In this document: positions 1 to 7,148 of the stretch, in pieces
How the letters are laid out: every line of letters starts with the position of its first letter
Position numbering within the stretch: position 1 is the stretch's first letter
Origin: DATGEO01 sp035310015
Lineage (GTDB): Bacteria > Chloroflexota > Dormibacteria > Dormibacterales > Dormibacteraceae
DNA length: 22,601 nucleotides
Reading direction: 5' to 3'
Assembly (NCBI GenBank): GCA_035310015.1
Contig: DATGEO010000071.1
Span: 1 to 22,601, forward strand
Translations under genes and position numbers: made by a program
The notes under the pieces: model-generated
Database searches by the model: none
What the model saw: the letters and a program-made list of their open reading frames with translations, nothing else
What the model was told of the DNA's origin: nothing

Positions 1-360
1 GGAGCGAAAAGCATCGTAAAAGAGCTCCTTCCGATCGCCGTCAAGGCCATCGCCGGGGGCTGCCTCGTGGTCGCCTTCGCCATCCTCAGCGACGCGCTCA
101 AGCCGAAGGCGTTCGCGGGGCTTTTCTCGGCCGCCCCTTCGGTCGCCCTGGCGAGCCTCGGCCTGTCGACGGCGATGACGGGCTCGACGAAGGCGTCCCA
201 GGCGGCGCTGACGATGGTCGCCGGCGCGCTGGGGCTGATCGCTTTCTGCGCGGTGGCGGCCATGCTCGAGAAGAGGGTCGGCGCGATCGCGGGCAGCGCC
301 CTGGCCTGGCTTTCATGGGTGGCCGTCGCCGGGCTGGCGTTCTGGGTGCTGTTCCAGTGA
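1..360 (+). CDS. DUF3147-like small membrane protein, 5' end cut off
   Basis: The frame is open from the first base, so the start probably lies before the window; a GTG at 67 is a possible but less likely internal start. About 119 residues are visible, with roughly four hydrophobic helices, the last ending at the C-terminus. The segment GLFSAAPSVALASL resembles the DUF3147 family of small actinobacterial-type membrane proteins, whose function is unknown. Its TGA stop overlaps the GTG of the next gene, so the two are probably translated together and may form a two-subunit membrane complex. That partnership is inferred from gene order only. Confidence 0.7.
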   Translation, partial: GAKSIVKELLPIAVKAIAGGCLVVAFAILSDALKPKAFAGLFSAAPSVALASLGLSTAMTGSTKASQAALTMVAGALGLIAFCAVAAMLEKRVGAIAGSALAWLSWVAVAGLAFWVLFQ

Positions 361-809
361 AGGTGCTGGAACGCGACGGCCCGCCGCGACCCCGGGTCGA
401 CGTGCCGGCCCTGAAGAAGCACCGCGTCAGCGATTACGTGACCCGCTTTGCGTTTGGCGCCGGCATCTCGGCGGCGGCCGCGATCGTGAGCCTCGTGCTC
501 GGGGTCAAGGTGGGTGGCGTCCTGCTCGGCTTTCCCGCGATCCTGCCGGCGTCGCTGACCCTGATCGAACGCAAGGAGGGACGCGACGAGGCCACCGTCG
601 ACGCCCTCGCTGCGATCCTCGGCTCGGTGGCGCTGGTCGTGTTCGCCGTGATCGCGGGCCTGGCGCTCACGAGGTTCAGCGGGCTGGTCGCGCTGCTCCT
701 CGCGGCGGCCGCGTGGCTCGTAGTAGCGCTTGCGCTTTACGTCTCGATACTGTGGCTGCCGCGCCGCCGGAAGAGGCCGGTGAAGATCGCCAAACCCACG
801 ATCACGTAG
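357..809 (+). CDS. DUF3147-like membrane protein, second of a pair
   Basis: I chose the GTG at 357, which overlaps the upstream stop as GTGA, because the residues before it in an earlier ATG frame (315) only shadow the upstream gene. The product is 150 aa with a charged N-terminus of about 30 residues, then about four membrane segments. The segment GVLLGFPAILPASL aligns in character with the GLFSAAPSVALASL segment of its neighbour, suggesting both come from one family, and it is followed by the acidic/basic stretch TLIERKEGRDEA. The C-terminus is strongly basic (RRRKRPVK), so probably cytoplasmic. The last 73 bases overlap, antisense, the end of the convergent YihY gene. No function is known. 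Confidence 0.65.
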   Translation: MKVLERDGPPRPRVDVPALKKHRVSDYVTRFAFGAGISAAAAIVSLVLGVKVGGVLLGFPAILPASLTLIERKEGRDEATVDALAAILGSVALVVFAVIAGLALTRFSGLVALLLAAAAWLVVALALYVSILWLPRRRKRPVKIAKPTIT

Positions 810-1759
810 CCGCCGGCGCGCTGCGCGAGATTGGGCCGCGACTCACGAGGCGGCGGAGGGGGCTGATCGGCCTTCTTCTGCTCCTCTTTGATCACCTCGT
901 GGGGCCGGCGCACCGGACGCGACTGATGGATCGGGCTCGCGATCAATCCCAGGTCCATGGGCTCACCCAGCCGGAACTTGTTGTAGACCGCGCCGAGCAG
1001 GATCAGGTTGCTGAGCAGGTAGAACCACGCCGCCAGCAGGAAGAACAGCGCGAACTCCTTGCCGTAGGTGTTGAAGCCGCCCGAGATCCGGGCGTACAGC
1101 GGGAACGCGAGCGACAGCAGCTCGATGAGGACGCCCGCGAGCAGCGCGCCGGGGAGCACGTCTCGCAGCCCGAAGGCGCGGTTGGGCACGAGGCGGTACA
1201 GCATCACCAGCAGCACCACCATCACCAGCGCGCCGATGGGAAAGCTCACCAGCCACGACACCGTGTTGGGCAGCAGGCCGGCGAGCCAGTTCGCCCCGAC
1301 TGTGAACCCGACCGCGACGACGAGGGCGAACATCATCACGAAGCCCATCGCCTTCTGGCGCACGAAATCCCGCTGCTTGATGCCGAAGATCTGGGCGAAG
1401 ACGAACTCCATCGTCGCGAAGATGCCGCTCGCGGACCAGATCAGGCCTGCGATCGACAGGATGCCGAGCCAGCCCGCCGACTGCTTGACGCCGTGCAGCG
1501 CCTTCATCAGCTCCTCCTGAGCCGAGCCCGGGAACGACTGGACGATGAGCTGCTGGAACTTCAGCTCGGTGGCGGGGTCGCGAATGCTGAAGCCGATGAC
1601 CGCGAGCACACCGAGGATGAGCGGGAACATCGAGAGCATCGCGTTGAAGGCGAGCGCCGAGGCGTAGTTGCTCGCCTGGCTCGCGCCGAAAGCGTTCAGG
1701 ACGCGCACCGGCAGCCACGACTGGACCGCGGCCGCGATGCCGCCGAGCCGCCGCTTCAC
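737..1759 (-). CDS. YihY/BrkB-family (UPF0761) inner-membrane protein
   Basis: This 340-aa protein starts at a GTG that overlaps the TGA of the upstream DUF3618 gene (GTGA). The upstream in-frame extension to 1867 is only a shadow of that gene. Family features visible are an N-terminal basic stretch, the conserved ASALAFNAMLSMFPLILG segment in the first membrane helix, about six helices in all, and the FALFFLLAAWFYLLSNLILLG segment near residue 250. The tail is proline-rich and charged (KKADQPPPPPRESRP) and is followed by one extra hydrophobic stretch. The family was once called ribonuclease BN, but that was a misassignment; members are thought to be transporters or envelope factors. It is the last gene of a Holin-X / DUF3618 / YihY cassette. 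Confidence 0.88.
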   Translation of the reverse strand: MKRRLGGIAAAVQSWLPVRVLNAFGASQASNYASALAFNAMLSMFPLILGVLAVIGFSIRDPATELKFQQLIVQSFPGSAQEELMKALHGVKQSAGWLGILSIAGLIWSASGIFATMEFVFAQIFGIKQRDFVRQKAMGFVMMFALVVAVGFTVGANWLAGLLPNTVSWLVSFPIGALVMVVLLVMLYRLVPNRAFGLRDVLPGALLAGVLIELLSLAFPLYARISGGFNTYGKEFALFFLLAAWFYLLSNLILLGAVYNKFRLGEPMDLGLIASPIHQSRPVRRPHEVIKEEQKKADQPPPPPRESRPNLAQRAGGYVIVGLAIFTGLFRRRGSHSIET

Positions 1760-2199
1760 TCGGCGGGTTTCTGGCTCGCAGACCGGCGCCTGAGCGCCGA
1801 GGCCATCACCGCGCTGACCGCGGAGCTGACCACCGCGGGCGCGAGCCGCCGGCCGATCGACTCCCACGTGCCCGGTTTGGCCTCCGCGTCGGGCCCGCTG
1901 GTGATGACCACCCGGAACGGCCGGTCGGGCAGTCGCTTGCGGATCTCGTCGGGCAGGTCGGCGAGGGCGTCGGGAAGCACGGCGTGGACGCGGCCGGAGA
2001 GCGACGGCTTCCTGACCCGGCGGTACACGAGGTAGGCGACGCCGCCGATCGCGAGCCCGGCCGCGAGGCCGGCCGCGATCATCACGGCGGCGCGCTTGGC
2101 GCCCGACGCGGCCCGCGTTTCGAGGACGTCCAGGTTGGCGTCGATCTGGTCGCGGGTGGTGTTTATCTGCCGGTCGATCTCATCCGCCGAAGCGCCCAT
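1756..2199 (-). CDS. DUF3618-like single-pass membrane protein
   Basis: The product is 147 aa. The ATG at 2199 is supported by an AAGGAGA Shine-Dalgarno sequence seven bases upstream. The N-terminal segment EIDRQINTTRDQIDANLDVL is a polar, probably coiled-coil helix typical of DUF3618 proteins, and one membrane helix follows (around residues 40-60, AAVMIAAGLAAGLAIGGVAYL). The rest is a basic, proline-containing tail with a small-residue helix near the end. In Actinobacteria this family is regularly found with Holin-X proteins, as here: the start lies 37 bases inside the upstream holin-like gene. A role in envelope organisation is a guess from context. Confidence 0.75.
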   Translation of the reverse strand: MGASADEIDRQINTTRDQIDANLDVLETRAASGAKRAAVMIAAGLAAGLAIGGVAYLVYRRVRKPSLSGRVHAVLPDALADLPDEIRKRLPDRPFRVVITSGPDAEAKPGTWESIGRRLAPAVVSSAVSAVMASALRRRSASQKPAE

Positions 2200-2564
2200 G
2201 TCTTGGTCTCCTTGAGGCTGGCCACGGTCTTGGGTGGGAGGGCGATGCGCAGCCGCGCCCTGCCGGCGAGGCCGAGCACGATCGCCAGGAGCAGGTACGC
2301 GACCGCCCAGACCGCCGCGGCCTCCCAGTGCCACGGCACGAGCATCACGACGGCCACCGGCACCGCGACGAGAATCGCCACGATCGCGAGCAGGCCGCCC
2401 GCGGCCATGCAGGCGGCCGCGATGGCGTTGCCGATCGCGAGCTCTTTCAGCTCCTGCTTGGCCAGCGCGACCTCGAGACCGACCAGGCGGTTGACGTCCT
2501 GTACGACCTCGGCTGCCAGCTCGCCTGATTTCGGCCCTGCGTTGGGTGCTCTCTGTGCGCTCAT
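2163..2564 (-). CDS. Holin-X / phage-holin superfamily III-like membrane protein
   Basis: This is a 133-aa protein starting at ATG. An amphipathic N-terminal half (LAAEVVQDVNRLVGLEVALAK, then QELKELAIGNAIA) leads into two long hydrophobic helices around residues 50-75 and 82-102, followed by a basic tail. This matches the actinobacterial Holin-X family (PF07332-like). Despite the name, chromosomal members are not associated with lysis; they occur beside DUF3618 and YihY genes and have no known biochemical role. It is the first gene of the leftward cassette. No clear promoter could be picked out in the preceding 60 bases. Confidence 0.78.
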   Translation of the reverse strand: MSAQRAPNAGPKSGELAAEVVQDVNRLVGLEVALAKQELKELAIGNAIAAACMAAGGLLAIVAILVAVPVAVVMLVPWHWEAAAVWAVAYLLLAIVLGLAGRARLRIALPPKTVASLKETKTWALRRMRSTGR

Positions 2565-2614
2565 CTCGGCTGCTATTCAGACAACGCACACTCGAGCGTA
2601 GTCACCGCAGAGAG

Positions 2615-2790
2615 GTGGCGTTCTGGCCCGTCGGCGCGCTCGGCGGAGCGTTCAAGGCCGAGCTGCCGCGGCCGGCGCACTTCCAGGAGGTGACCCGGAC
2701 CGTGCGGCCCGGATCAGGACGGCTTCTTCCGCTTCTACGAGCGCGAGGTCCTGCCGAACCTCCGCCAGATGGCCGCGTACGGGCCTATAT
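2615..2790 (+). pseudogene. Probable decayed coding fragment, frameshifted
   Basis: The 220 bases between the holin-like gene and the gene ending at 2785 are not empty. On the + strand, bases 2615-2713 read as a strongly G/C-third-position frame (including FKAELPRPAHFQEVTRTVRP). From 2715 a different frame continues in the same coding style (QDGFFRFYEREVLPNLRQM). The two pieces would join with a small indel, giving a continuous polar protein fragment without a start or stop of its own. I cannot name the family. It could also be chance open frame in high-GC DNA, although the codon pattern on both sides of the shift argues for a gene remnant. Confidence 0.4.
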
Positions 2791-3306
2791 CCGGGTCCTT
2801 TCCAGGGCCTCGGCGCGGATCGCCGCCGGCATCTCGACGCGCGCCGCCGACGTGAGGCAGAACTCGGGCGGCGGGCCGAGGACCATCATCCGCCGCCACA
2901 GCGCGCCGCCGGCTGACGCGGTGATCGGTCGCAGCGCGGCGTAGAGATCCGCATAGGGCATGCCCGGCGGCTTGGCAAAGCGCGCCTCGACACGCGCTTC
3001 AGGGTCGGGCTTGCCATCGGCCAGCGACAGCAGCTTGCCGACGCCGTCGACCGCCATCCGCGCGGCCGCGTGGTGCGAAGCGGCGCGCGCGCCGGTGACC
3101 GCAACCTCGTTCAGCGCGTCCAGCGCGGCCGAGCTCTCGACCAGGTACCAGTCGCTGTAGCCGTCGCCGATCCGGTAGGTCGATGAGGAGACGAAACCGT
3201 CGAGGCTCGAGCTCGCGAGCAGCCGGTGGAAGTCGCGGAGCACCTCCTCGTACTCGTCGACGTCGCCTCCAGGCGCGGGCCGGTGGGAGAACACGTATGC
3301 GAGCAC
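2785..3306 (-). CDS. Conserved hypothetical protein (unknown family)
   Basis: This is a 173-aa soluble protein with no membrane helix and no recognised motif. I chose the GTG at 3306 because its first base is the last base of the upstream SRPBCC stop codon (TAGTG), a typical coupled start; the open frame beyond it only shadows that gene. The start of the protein (LAYVFSHRPAPG) and the segment YSDWYLVESSAALDALNEVAV have the look of a small alpha/beta domain, perhaps a dimeric barrel-like fold, but this is a guess. Tight coupling to the SRPBCC gene suggests a shared ligand or pathway. Confidence 0.65.
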   Translation of the reverse strand: MLAYVFSHRPAPGGDVDEYEEVLRDFHRLLASSSLDGFVSSSTYRIGDGYSDWYLVESSAALDALNEVAVTGARAASHHAAARMAVDGVGKLLSLADGKPDPEARVEARFAKPPGMPYADLYAALRPITASAGGALWRRMMVLGPPPEFCLTSAARVEMPAAIRAEALERTRI

Positions 3307-3779
3307 TACTTCGCCGGTGCGGCGCGGCCGCCAGGACCCTTCCCGGACTCGATGTACTTCTTCAGCCGCACCATGTTGCTGCGAATGCCCTCGGCGTACT
3401 GGCCGGCGAGAAGGCCGCCGGCGAAGCGCAGCAGCCCACCCAGCTCGTAGTCCATCGCGTAGACGACGTGCGTGGAATCCTTCCGCTCCGTGTACGTGTA
3501 CGACCAGGTGCCTTTGAGCGGACCCTTCACGAACCTCCCCGCGCAGTGCTTGGGTTTCGTGAAGACGTCCTGCTCCACCTCGAGCGTCTCCTTGATGCCG
3601 CCGGGCAGGTCGAGGTGGTATCGGTAGCGGGTGCCTTTGCGCGGCGGTCCGTCGTCCAGCTTCTCGACCCTCGCCAGGTTGGTCGACCACTTCGGCGCGT
3701 TGACGACGTCCTCTTGAACCACCGCCCACACCCGCGACGCGGGCGCGTCGATGTCCACCGTCTCGCGGATTCGCGTCAT
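3306..3779 (-). CDS. SRPBCC (START/Bet v1-like) family protein
   Basis: This 157-aa protein starts at ATG and has the hallmarks of a polyketide-cyclase/dehydrase-type SRPBCC domain. The N-terminus is RETVDIDAPASRVWAVVQE (strand plus first helix with the DAPASRVW motif), followed by seven short strands (RYRYHLDLPGG, GTWSYTYTERKD, THVVYAMDYELGG) and a long C-terminal helix (residues 125-150) ending in a basic/alanine tail. Such domains bind hydrophobic ligands in a helix-grip pocket; no catalytic residue can be assigned. It is divergent from the MFS gene, with the two starts only about 14 bases apart, so the promoters must overlap or lie inside the genes. Confidence 0.85.
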   Translation of the reverse strand: MTRIRETVDIDAPASRVWAVVQEDVVNAPKWSTNLARVEKLDDGPPRKGTRYRYHLDLPGGIKETLEVEQDVFTKPKHCAGRFVKGPLKGTWSYTYTERKDSTHVVYAMDYELGGLLRFAGGLLAGQYAEGIRSNMVRLKKYIESGKGPGGRAAPAK

Positions 3780-3792
3780 GCTGCGATCAACT

Positions 3793-5076
3793 ATGCAGCA
3801 GCCTGACGCGACGCGGGCCCGGCCGCCCGCCGCACGAATGCTGGGGGCGCTGCGCCACCGAAACTACCGCTTGTTCCTGACCGGCCAGATCATCTCCACC
3901 ATCGGCACGTGGATGCAGAGCGTGGCGATGCCGTGGCTCGCGCTGCAGCTGACGCACAGCGGTTTTCTCGTCGGCCTCGTGCTCGCGGTGCAGTTCACGC
4001 CGGTGCTGCTCGGCAGCCAGTTCGGTGGCATCCTGGCCGACCGCTATCGCAAGCGGACGATCCTGCTCGCGACCCAGTCGGCCTTCACCGTGCCGGCGTT
4101 CGCCCTCTTCCTCCTCAGCGCAAGCGGGCACGCGCAGTACTGGGAGGTGCTGATCGCGGCCGCGGCCACGGGGACGATCAACCTCTTCGACGTCCCGACG
4201 CGCCAGGCGTTCGTGATCGAGATGGTCGGCAAGCAGGACCTAATGAACGCGATTGCGCTGAACTCCTCGGTCTTCAACGGCGCGGCGGTGATCGGCCCCT
4301 CGGTGGCCGGCGTGATCATCGGCGCGGTCGGGGTGCCGATCTGCTTCCTGGCCAACTCCGTCAGCTATCTCGCGGCGGTCGCGGCGCTGCTGCTGATGCG
4401 CAACCTGCCGACGGTCGTGCGCGAGCGCGAAGAGCAGCATTGGCGGCTGCGGCTCGCGGAAGGTCTCGCCTATGCGCGGCGCGAGCCGGGCGTGGGCCTG
4501 CTGCTGGTGGTCGTCGCCGTGTTCTCGCTGTTCGCGATGAACCGCCTGACCCTGATGCCGCTGTTCGCCGACGAGGTGCTGCACGTCGGCGCCCAGGGCT
4601 TCGGCTTCCTCATGGGATCGATGGGCTCGGGCGCGCTCGCCGGCGCTTTGACGCTCGCCTTCGTGCCGCGCCTCGGCGCCAACCCGAGCCGGCAGTTCTG
4701 GCTGGGGATGCTGTGGGTCGCCGCGCTGCTCACGTTCTCGCTCTCGCGCTCGTTCCCGCTGTCGCTGTTCACTCTCTTCGTCGCGGGCTACTGCCAGATC
4801 TCGTTCGTCGCGACCGCGAACAATCGCATTCAGACACTGACGCCCGACCACCTGCGCGGCCGAGTGATGGCGCTCTACGCCCAGGCCCTGATCGGCGTCG
4901 GGCCCATCGGCAGCACACAGGCCGGCGCGCTGGCGACGCTGCTCGGCCCGCCGTGGGCGATGGCGATCGGCGCGGTCATCGCCGGCTCGGTCGTGGTGGC
5001 GGTGCGGCTGCTGCGGCCCGAGGTGTTCAGCCGAGCCGAACTTCCAGAATTGCCGCCAGCGCCAGCGCCGGGATGA
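3793..5076 (+). CDS. MFS exporter, EntS/MFS_3-like
   Basis: Several in-frame ATGs are possible (3751, 3778, 3793, 3838). I prefer 3793 because the earlier ones run into the divergent SRPBCC gene; this gives 427 aa. The protein begins LGALRHRNYRLFLTGQIIS and STIGTWMQSVAMPWLALQL, the classic opening of MFS_3-type exporters. It carries loop 2-3 motif A as GGILADRYRKRTIL and the late motif TPDHLRGRVMALY. About 12 membrane helices are apparent. Relatives export siderophores or drugs; the substrate here is unknown. Its last 50 bases overlap, antisense, the convergent ABC permease gene. Confidence 0.85.
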   Translation: MQQPDATRARPPAARMLGALRHRNYRLFLTGQIISTIGTWMQSVAMPWLALQLTHSGFLVGLVLAVQFTPVLLGSQFGGILADRYRKRTILLATQSAFTVPAFALFLLSASGHAQYWEVLIAAAATGTINLFDVPTRQAFVIEMVGKQDLMNAIALNSSVFNGAAVIGPSVAGVIIGAVGVPICFLANSVSYLAAVAALLLMRNLPTVVREREEQHWRLRLAEGLAYARREPGVGLLLVVVAVFSLFAMNRLTLMPLFADEVLHVGAQGFGFLMGSMGSGALAGALTLAFVPRLGANPSRQFWLGMLWVAALLTFSLSRSFPLSLFTLFVAGYCQISFVATANNRIQTLTPDHLRGRVMALYAQALIGVGPIGSTQAGALATLLGPPWAMAIGAVIAGSVVVAVRLLRPEVFSRAELPELPPAPAPG

Positions 5077-6358
5077 GCCACCGCAGCGCGCGCAGGTAGT
5101 CCGCGACCGCCGCGAGCACGCGCGCGGTCCAGCCGCCCGACGCCTCCATGTGGATCGCGGTCGCGCCGATCTGCAGCGCCAGGCCGCCGGCGATGATCGC
5201 GGCCGGGATCTCGACCAGTCCGTTGGGCAGGATGCCGCCCAGCGCGGTCGCCCACGAAGAGCTCGCGGCCGCGTAGCCGAGCAGGAAGCCCGGGAGGAAG
5301 GTCAGCAGGAAGCCGCTCGCGCCCGCGGTGATGAGCGCGATCACGGGCACCAGCAGGAAGGCGATGACGTTGTGGCTGAAGATGTCGATCGCCTCGGTGA
5401 AGCCGCTGCTCCCGCCGGTGGCGTTGATGAGGCTCGTCAGCACGGGCCGCACCGTGGAGTCGGGCAGCGCGCCGGTGGCGGCCGCGAGGTATCCGGCCGC
5501 GGCGCCCACCGGCAGGCCAGCCGCCGCGATGAGCATCGGCACGCGTCGCTGCCACACCAGCCGGAAGATGCCGGGGCGGTGGGCGAAGCTCGCGTCCACG
5601 GCGGCGGCCGCGCGGCGCAGCGGGCTGCGCAGCCCGACCTCGCGCGCGAGCAGCGCCTCGCGCGAGAAGCCGTCGAGGCCCATGCGCAGCAGCACGGCCG
5701 CCAGCAGGATCATCAGCAGCGCGAATCCCCACAGGAACTCGGCGCGGCCGAGCAGGATGAGGGCCGCCTCCACCTGGAGGACGACCGACATCGGCAGGAT
5801 GATGAACGACGCCATCACGTTGGCCGCGCGCATGGTGCGGGCGTTGAGGCTGATGATCACGGCGCCGGCCACCATCGCGGCGACCTGGCAGATGGTCGAG
5901 AGCGCGAGGGCGATGAGGATGTCGAACGGGAAGTAGCCAAGCCCGGTGAAGACGGCGAGGCAGTAGACGATGAGGCCGCCGTAGCAGAGGCCGAGCGATA
6001 CGGCCAGGACCGCCGCGACCTTGCCGGCGTAGATCTCCGACTCGCGCAGGGGCGTCGACACCAGGACCTCCAGCGTCGTGCGCTCGCGCTCGCCGACGAA
6101 CGACTCGAGCGCGAGCACGAGCGAGAAGCTCGCGGGGATGAAGACGACGAAGAACGCGCCGACGAGCGAGAGCCTGTTCACGACCGCCGTTCCGCCGCCG
6201 AAGTACGCGAGGGCGCGGATGCCGATGGCGCTCGCGACGGGGATCGCGACCGTCAGCGCGACCATGGCGAGGATCAGGCGCAGCTCGCTGACCGCGTCGC
6301 GCAGGTCCCTGCTCGCTACGAGCAGGGCCTTACGCCGATCGAGTCTCGGCCAGCTCAT
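5027..6358 (-). CDS. ABC-2 type permease fused to a SpoIIM-like domain
   Basis: This is a 443-aa membrane protein. Residues 1-230 look like a NatB/ABC-2 permease: a membrane helix at about 27-50, the cytosolic motif GERERTTLEVLVSTPL at 89-104, and four or five further helices. After a basic linker (residues 230-262), residues 270-440 resemble the SpoIIM family. They show the D-I-F-x-x-N pattern at 325-330, a glycine-rich GFLLTFLPGFLLGYAA stretch, and the diagnostic ILPNGLVEIPAAIIAGG segment at 376-392. SpoIIM members are membrane proteins known from Bacillus engulfment but widespread in non-sporulating bacteria beside ABC genes. The start overlaps the ATPase gene by 29 bases, so the two form one exporter. 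The substrate is unknown. Confidence 0.85.
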   Translation of the reverse strand: MSWPRLDRRKALLVASRDLRDAVSELRLILAMVALTVAIPVASAIGIRALAYFGGGTAVVNRLSLVGAFFVVFIPASFSLVLALESFVGERERTTLEVLVSTPLRESEIYAGKVAAVLAVSLGLCYGGLIVYCLAVFTGLGYFPFDILIALALSTICQVAAMVAGAVIISLNARTMRAANVMASFIILPMSVVLQVEAALILLGRAEFLWGFALLMILLAAVLLRMGLDGFSREALLAREVGLRSPLRRAAAAVDASFAHRPGIFRLVWQRRVPMLIAAAGLPVGAAAGYLAAATGALPDSTVRPVLTSLINATGGSSGFTEAIDIFSHNVIAFLLVPVIALITAGASGFLLTFLPGFLLGYAAASSSWATALGGILPNGLVEIPAAIIAGGLALQIGATAIHMEASGGWTARVLAAVADYLRALRWLIPALALAAILEVRLG

Positions 6359-7115
6359 CGTGGTTGGCTGAATACTTGGAAATGACGGCGAGGTAGATGT
6401 CCTGCAGCGTCGGCAGCTCGCGCACCTCCCTGCGCACGGGCAGCCCGGACCGGCGGCGCAGCGTGGCCAGGTCGCCGACGGCCAGCGCCCGGCCGGCGGA
6501 CATGATGCCGATCTCGCCGGCGAGCGACTCCGCCTCCTCCATGCTGTGGGTGCAGATGACGAGCGCGCAGCCCTCGCGCTGCAGGTCTTTGAGATAGGCC
6601 CACGCGCGCCGGGCGCTGTCGGGGTCGAGCGCGGAGGTGGGCTCGTCCGCGAGCACGAGCCGCGGCCGGTGCAGGGTCGCGCGGATGAGGGCGACCTTCT
6701 GCCGCATGCCTTTCGAAAACGTGCCCAGCCAGCGGTCGCCCGCGTCGGTGAGCTCGAACAGCTCGAGCAGCGACTCGATGCGCCGGCGGCGCAGCGCCGG
6801 CTCGAGGTCGTAGATCGCGCCGAAGTAGTCGAGGTACGCGCGGGCGGACATGCGCTCGTAAAGACCTGGCAGCTCCGGCATCAGGCCGACCCGCGCGCGC
6901 ACGCCGGTGGGATCGGCGACCGCGTCGACGCCGTCGACGCGAACCGTGCCCGCGGTCGGTGACAGCACCCCGGCCATGCAGCGCAGCGCAGTCGTCTTGC
7001 CCGCGCCGTTGCGGCCGAGAAGCACGAGGCACGCTCCTTCGCCGACGCGCACGCTGAGGTCGCGCAGCGCGAGCACGTCGCCGTACCTTTTGGCGAGACC
7101 GTCGACCTCGAGCAT
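6330..7115 (-). CDS. ABC transporter ATP-binding protein (exporter type)
   Basis: This is a 261-aa ATPase starting at ATG. It has Walker A GRNGAGKT (about residues 34-41), a Q-loop-like region before GLYERMSARAYL, the signature FSKGMRQK, Walker B LVLADEPTSALD and the switch histidine in CTHS. The TFSKGMRQKVALIRATL form of the signature is typical of ABC-2 exporters of the NatA/drug-resistance class. It sits 33 bases downstream of the 225-aa membrane protein gene and overlaps its permease gene. The whole pair could therefore be read through from the pyrimidine operon or have its own promoter in that short gap. Confidence 0.93.
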   Translation of the reverse strand: MLEVDGLAKRYGDVLALRDLSVRVGEGACLVLLGRNGAGKTTALRCMAGVLSPTAGTVRVDGVDAVADPTGVRARVGLMPELPGLYERMSARAYLDYFGAIYDLEPALRRRRIESLLELFELTDAGDRWLGTFSKGMRQKVALIRATLHRPRLVLADEPTSALDPDSARRAWAYLKDLQREGCALVICTHSMEEAESLAGEIGIMSAGRALAVGDLATLRRRSGLPVRREVRELPTLQDIYLAVISKYSANHDELAETRSA

Positions 7116-7148
7116 GTCCTCGGATTCTGACGGCCGAACCCGCTGAAA

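Noticed and set aside
713..2035. A 440-codon open frame on the + strand opposite YihY and DUF3618
   Set aside because: The composition is low-complexity (Gln/His/Arg/Glu) and it conflicts with two recognisable genes on the minus strand.
2163..2564. Holin-like gene as evidence for a prophage
   Set aside because: No lysin, capsid, integrase or other phage gene is nearby, and Holin-X with DUF3618 and YihY is a chromosomal arrangement.
5027..6358. SpoIIM domain as evidence that the organism sporulates
   Set aside because: SpoIIM-like proteins are widespread in non-sporulating bacteria and archaea, and no other sporulation gene is in the window.
5150..6385. A 411-codon + strand frame opposite the ABC permease
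   Set aside because: It is a shadow: highly charged, no motif, and the minus-strand permease has clear domain signatures.
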